The position numbers and the translations under genes are program-made. Positions 59,188 to 64,000 of a stretch of DNA of 64,000 nucleotides are shown one piece after another. A model generated the notes under the pieces. It made no database searches, was not told the DNA's origin, and saw only the letters and a list, made by a program, of their open reading frames with translations. How positions within the stretch are numbered: position 1 is the first letter of the stretch; each line of letters opens with the position of its first letter. The stretch comes from Mesostigma viride (Eukaryota; Streptophyta; Mesostigmatophyceae; Mesostigmatales; Mesostigmataceae): contig RPFO01000296.1 in assembly GCA_009746045.1 (NCBI GenBank), forward strand, positions 1,744,388 through 1,808,387, in the 5' to 3' direction.

Positions 59188-60941
59188 GAGGACATAGTCC
59201 TCGTTTGAGACGGGGGGGGTCAGGGGCGCGGTTTTGGCGCCAAATTTGGTCCTAGGGTCACTTGGTGGGTTTTGGCGCGACACTGGGATAGGTACTGAGC
59301 GCGCCAAGCCCCTGGGGTCGACAGGGGTCGACCGTACCTGGAAAATATGAGGCAACGAAAAGTACCTACAATAGCAAGAACATCGCAATGCAATCGAGTG
59401 TTTTGTCGAGTGGCGGCTATGGGGTCGTGCCAGTTCCGAGGCTTGCCTGAATGTTATAGGGCATTATTTTGCCCCGGACGAAGACAGCATTTTAGATCGT
59501 CATCTAGTGATTTCGAAGATGCTAGCTATTTTTCACGTGCAGGTGCTTTGTATATGTCGAAAATTTTGTTCATGAACGGATTTTGGCATTGTTGAAGAAA
59601 ATCTGAGAGCTACGTAGATCGCAAGATAGGTCAGTTCGCAGTTCGGTTTTACAATTTCTTTTTCTGCCCAGGCGCTGCGGATATCACGAGTATGGGTTAT
59701 GGTACGCTTCTGGGCTTATGGGCGACATGGGGAGAAGAGGGACCTGGGCAGTTGCATGCGTCAAAGAGTCTCTATTTTTTCGTCGTGATGTCGCAGTCGC
59801 GCCTGGCAAAAACCAGGGCGAGCGCGAGCCATATTTTTCTTTTGCCGCGAGGCTGGGTGCTTCCCACGCGTCACCGTCCTTTAATATATATTTCTTGAGC
59901 TGGCCCGCGCAGCTGGCGGCCTGGGCGCACGTCAACAGCAAGGTTCCGACTGTCATTCTCAACCGCATCGTTCTAAGTAAGCGTGTTAAGCGGATTGTAA
60001 CCTATTACTCTCGCAGACGTGATAATTCCGGTTGCTTTCAATGCCCAACTTCGTGGTTTTGATTACGTTTATGTCCGGGGAATAACGGAAGTTTGCTGGG
60101 CAGTACTAGTACTTTCTTTTCCCGCTGCGTCACTGAAAAGGTAAACGGCCTTGCGTTATCAAAACAGCAGCGACTAGAAGTCGCTGTGCTTAATTGCGAT
60201 GTGCTAGTTTGATTCAACACATATACTGGGCCTTGTTGCTGAGAAGTTTTTCAAGGCTTGCTGGTATGTTGCCCATACGTTTCTAATGCTTTAACTCATG
60301 TCCAAGTGATCAAGACTGGCTTGGAAACTTGAGCTTGTCATGTTTACATTGTGCTTGTGTTACAACTTGTGCCTCTTTGCAGTATATGTTTCATATATAA
60401 CGTAAGGGTTCAGCATCATGGTTTAGCACCGTGGTGGCAGCCGAGCCTCTACCAACGATCATGGACCTAACCTTGGCGAGTATTTGCTTCATATTTCACT
60501 CGTTGGACTGAGCTAGCTTTACACCTGCTGTATGGCCTGCACCATGGTCCCTGGTTGCCAGTTACATTTTGTCCCCCATGCACCCTGGCCGGCTGCAGGG
60601 TCTAGGACTGCGAGGGTGTAACATAGACATGTTGTGGTCACCCTGGGTGCATTTTCAGGGCCAGCCATGACCTGGCCATGCCTTCTTTCTTGGCATATTG
60701 TTGACTTGAGTGCTATTTAATTTGGTCACTCGCGTAGCGACCCCCCTGCATTCATAAATCATAAACAATTATACAATGAGCATATTTCATGGATGTTAAG
60801 CATTGCAACTCTTGAACATATCATAAATGAACATGGTTCCATATACCGTACATATGGATGTGTTGACATGTGTTAGTTATTACAAATGGTATCCATGCTT
60901 AAAAATGTCCTCATTTGAGGAGATTTTCTTGGTGATTAGAC
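59162..60941. mobile_element. Candidate DNA element with imperfect TIRs, no transposase
   Basis: The RT frame stops at about 59161 and resumes at 60942 (attggggcttccag). Both ends contain AAATGTCCTCATTTGAGGA (59174-59192, 60903-60921). The outer ends are imperfect inverted repeats (gtgtccaaaaaccaaat / gtctaatcaccaagaaaat on the complement). Possible duplication ATTGG (59157-59161, 60942-60946). About 1.78 kb with no clear ORF. Confidence 0.55.
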
Positions 60942-60947
60942 ATTGGG

Positions 60948-61692
60948 GCTTCCAGTCGCCCGCCGCTACCACGGCTGCTAGACGGGACGGAGGTCCCATT
61001 TCGGGATCGCTGCTGGGAAGCATGCTTCCTGACACCGCCGCCGATGTGGACACCCGCATCGGCCTGGCCTGCAGGCTCGGCATTGTTCGCTGAAAACCTA
61101 CTGGCACTCGAAGGTCCTCGGCGAGCACCGCAAGCGCATGCTCCTCAAGGTCCTGGTCCTCACGGTGCTCACGCATGGCGCCGAGGCATGGACGCTCACG
61201 GACACGCTGGCGGCCAAGCTAAACGGCACGGTAACCAGGATGCTCCGTCAGGCCCTGACTGAATGTCGGGTTTTCCACGCATAGGCATCTAGAATCTTTG
61301 TACCAGGGCATGCCTCGCATTTCGGACGAGATCAGACAGCGTAGGATAGCATTCGTAGGACATCTTGCTCCCACCAGCCAGGTAGACACCGCCCTCGGTC
61401 TGGCCGGCCCACAGCGGCTTGGCCAGCCAGGACGGCATAATAATCCTGACCTGGCCTGGCCCTAAGGACATTCCTAAGAAGGTAGGCAAACATGTCATTA
61501 CCTACCCACAGCAGTTGATGGCTGACCTAGTGGTCCCAGCGCAGTTTGAAAATCGCATTCACTCCCTCTCTCTTGCTTGCATGGACTGCTATGCAGGACA
61601 AGAGGAGGTGGAAGACTATAGTCCAGGCTCACACGCCCGCCCCTCATGTGGGCAAGCCCCCTCCCCCCAAGGGGAAGGGGCGCTTTGCTGAG
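60948..61692 (+). pseudogene. RTE-like ORF2 C-terminus
   Basis: MLPDTAADVDTRIGLACRL, then in other frames LLKVLVLTVLTHGAEAWTLT, KLNGTVTRMLRQALTE and DLVVPAQFENRIHSLS. It matches 13170-13924. The stop is near 61692 before the 3' UTR. Confidence 0.8.
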
Positions 61693-61858
61693 TAGAATAA
61701 GTAGGGTTTTCTAGATTAGATAAGCTTAGAGTTAGATTATAGTTCGGTTTCGCGGCTTTGCCCCCCCCTCCATCCATCCACGGGAATATGTGCTACATGA
61801 TCTCCCAACGGAGTCATGTTATAATTTAATTTAATTTTTTTTTTTAAGTGAGGGATTT

Positions 61859-62670
61859 GATCATGCCTAGGCTGACCTTTATGAGTAATTGGGTCCAAAT
61901 CCAAGACTGTGTAGTATAGCCTCGAGGTATTTCCAACATATGCGGTGGAATGCCTTTTCAAAATCCCAAAATAAAATGATACCTATAATATTGTTACGCC
62001 AGACGTCATCAACAATGCCCATGATCATGGTGATGCTGTCGTTGATGTGTAGGTTGGACCTGAATCCAACTTGTTCTGGGCCGATCAGATTATCTAGTAC
62101 ACTGTAGAAGCGGCGTTGCAAGAGTTTGCTGGCTAGTTTGTAAGGGACTGTGAGCATGCGAATGGGTCTATAATTTTTCCAACTGGTTTTATCCCCTTTT
62201 TTGTATAAGAGGATGATAATTGTTTCCAACCACTGGCCAACAACAGTTTCGGTGTTCCAGATTTCCAAGATGCACTGGTATAGATCCTTGCCTATGAGGG
62301 GCCAAGACGTTTTAAAAAACTCTACAGGAAGGCCATCTGCACCAGGTGCGCTACCGGTTTTGAGATGTTGGAGTGCTAGCTATAGAGATGTTTCTTCCGT
62401 AGTGGGGCTGGCGTCTAGTAGAGCTTGTTGTGACGAAGAGAGGCGGTGGGGAAGTGCATCTTGGATTTTTTGTGTGGCTGTATTTGCAGCGGGGTCGGGT
62501 TCATTTGTGTCCGGAAAAGGGTGGAGAAAAAAGCATGTCCCGATTGTAGGATGTCTTGGGGGCCGGTGCCAGTCTCGTCTGTAATTTCTGTGATGGTGGT
62601 TTGTGAGCACGGGGGTGGGATAAATGCAAAGAATTCCTTATTCATTCCAAAAGGTACCTTTTCCAGATAA
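61859..62670 (-). pseudogene. L1/Tx1-like RT, N-terminal part
   Basis: NKEFFAFIPPPCSQTTITEI (linker), HAFFSTLFRTQ, then after a shift LPVEFFKTSWPLIGKDLYQC, ETIIILLYKKGDKTSWKNYR, PIRMLTVPYKLASKLLQRRF, GPEQVGFRSNLHINDSITMI, WDFEKAFHRICWKYLEAILH. These are RT blocks 0-3; the YADD block is in the other piece. Confidence 0.85.
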
Positions 62671-62779
62671 ATAGGTGTACGTTTATTCCAAATATAGCCA
62701 ATAGTTAATCCCTGCTAAGCCTATAGGGTATCAAGATGTCAGTGGCTAAAACGGAGCCTTGCTAGACCACGGAAGCCAC

Positions 62780-63960
62780 TGGACTTCTCATGGGTTGTCA
62801 TTGGGCATGTGGGTAAAGATCCTGTTTTTGCCCATGAGGTCATGAAAGATCTCAATTAAGTGGGCTGGGCTTATCCTGGTCCGCGCCAGGGTCCCAGATT
62901 TTGTTTTGTTCATTTGCAACCATCCAATAGCGTCGCATGCCAGAGTTCCATAGGTAAATGAAGCGTGAGAGAATCCCAGCTTTGTCGAACACTGTGCGCC
63001 TATTGAACACCACATCATTTCGCACCGTCCAGATTGTATATAACATGCATGTGCGGAGCCATATCCACGCTTGTTGTGCAAAGGTGAGCTCAAGGCCAGG
63101 GGTGCCAGTGATGCCAAAGATAATTGAGCGGGTAGACACCGGTATGATAGCTAGGCTCAGACGTCCAGGCTGCCCATAAACCAATCAACCAGGTCCAAAC
63201 TCGATCCCTGGAGGTTACACCATAAAAATCGGTGTTCCAATGTTTCATTTGGGTTGGTACATAAACATGTGGCAGGATGTTGAAATCGCCGGTGGAGGAT
63301 CTCCCCGACCCCGATGGACCGGTGCATCAAGAGCTGTTAATTGTACGTCGGTCGCGCGGCGGTTGACCAGCGGGTGGTCAGCGGCGAGGGTGATGTTGCG
63401 GACCCAGGTGTGGCCAGGCCACTCAGTAGCGCCCCAGCGTGTCCGTCCGGGGTGGAATTGATGGTTTTTATGCAAGAGCATTGTGTAGCCCCACTCTGCC
63501 GGGTACTCGTAAAGGCCTTTTACAATTCTGCTGTCACCCTGATTTAATTAGCACCCAGCCAAATTCCACTGGATCCAATGACAACATGTCCAGGCGGGTT
63601 GATCCCACATGTAGCCAAATAATAGCAGCGTCGGGAAGGTTGGGGTTGGGTTGGTATACACATGATTGTTCAAGGGACCAAGGTACAACCCGAATCCAGT
63701 GGCATAGCTGAGTGGGGAGGAACACAACTGCAGGTGTAAGTTGAGCCTGCAGACAGCCGTTATATGGCCGCTCAGCGGCGCCAGTAATTGAACGTGCAGG
63801 GTTCCAGGGGGGAGATCTGCGATCACAGCTTCCCCGAGCATGTTCGGTTGCGGTCGTGCTGACATATGGACAAAAGCAACACCATTCACCAACTTTATAG
63901 GGGGCACGGGGAGAAGTCATGAGTGTGTGCCAGCGCGGGGGTATGGCTTGAGTTAACGTA
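62780..63960 (-). pseudogene. Second L1/Tx1-like C-terminal domain copy
   Basis: Minus strand: WHTLMTSPRAPYKVGEWCCF, WIRVVPWSLEQSCVYQPNPN, then GITGTPGLELTFAQQAWIWL, RTCMLYTIWTVRNDVVFNRR, GILSRFIYLWNSGMRRYWMV. Several stops lie between. It sits just upstream of the split element in the same orientation, so two L1-like copies are in tandem or one was duplicated. Confidence 0.75.
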
Positions 63961-64000
63961 AAGGATTTACGTTAGATGGATAGAGATTGTTACGCTCTTT

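Larger units (their letters stand above)
56767..61845 (+). mobile_element. RTE-like LINE ORF2 copy inserted in the L1-like element
   Basis: Flanked by the exact 13-bp duplication AAGTGAGGGATTT (56754-56766 and 61846-61858). 5'-truncated within EN, it runs to ORF2 end, 3' UTR, hairpin and AATTTAATTT(T)n tail. It carries two later insertions (58229-58703 and about 59162-60941). Confidence 0.92.
54125..62670 (-). mobile_element. L1/Tx1-like LINE, split by nested insertions
   Basis: Read on the minus strand: EN-RT linker and RT 62670-61859; RT continues 56753-55551; C-terminal domain 54318-54125. The reading resumes exactly across each gap once the target duplications are removed: GFGPNYS..KVSLGMIKSLT meets WHLLINGHKSQIGHSTRSLP across 61846/56766, and GDCYRLLTYNELAAWVPNMP across 55540/54329. 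The element is also cut at 54125. Frameshifts and stops show that it is dead. Confidence 0.85.

Overview
The window is eukaryotic nuclear DNA. It carries two spliced plus-strand host genes, followed by a dense pile of broken transposable elements. Splice sites are canonical GT-AG, acceptors are often preceded by C-rich tracts, exons are GC-rich and introns are long and full of repeats. A unicellular or colonial alga (green lineage, or another protist alga) is a reasonable guess, but the sequence does not fix the organism.

Positions 12-10718 hold the 3' part of a RIC1 gene (Rab6-GEF partner, Golgi membrane traffic) in nine exons; the 5' part lies outside the window. Positions 10719-17525 are intergenic, with short tandem repeats and retroelement fragments. 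Positions 17526-35994 hold a complete importin-11-type karyopherin-beta gene in 16 exons. Its spliced length is 3408 nt (1135 codons plus stop) and the phase agrees at every junction. Its introns hold very large microsatellites: compound hexamers, an octamer array and a GGGA array.

Positions 36285-41681 are bounded by TTAA and 14-bp inverted CCCG termini, which looks like a non-autonomous piggyBac-type element. Inside it is a 2-kb element with A1-internal-B1-A2-B2 split direct repeats, the layout of tyrosine-recombinase retrotransposons of the PAT/Ngaro/kangaroo type, and a LINE-derived unit carrying only ORF1. Positions 41690-63960 are a retroelement graveyard made of an RTE-like LINE family and an L1/Tx1-like LINE family. 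A decayed hAT-type transposase (48542-50776) sits between copies. Nested insertions up to three levels deep can be unpicked from exact target-site duplications.

The most unusual signal is in the introns of both host genes. Sequence from the end of an exon plus its 5' splice site is repeated downstream in the next intron, and some introns carry copies of the 3' splice site plus exon start upstream of the true acceptor. I call these splice-junction echoes. They recur in most introns of both genes and point to intron growth by repeated duplication across exon-intron borders. I have not seen this described as a general mode. The retroelements also share a 3'-terminal hairpin plus short-repeat tail, whose stem is kept by paired changes between copies.
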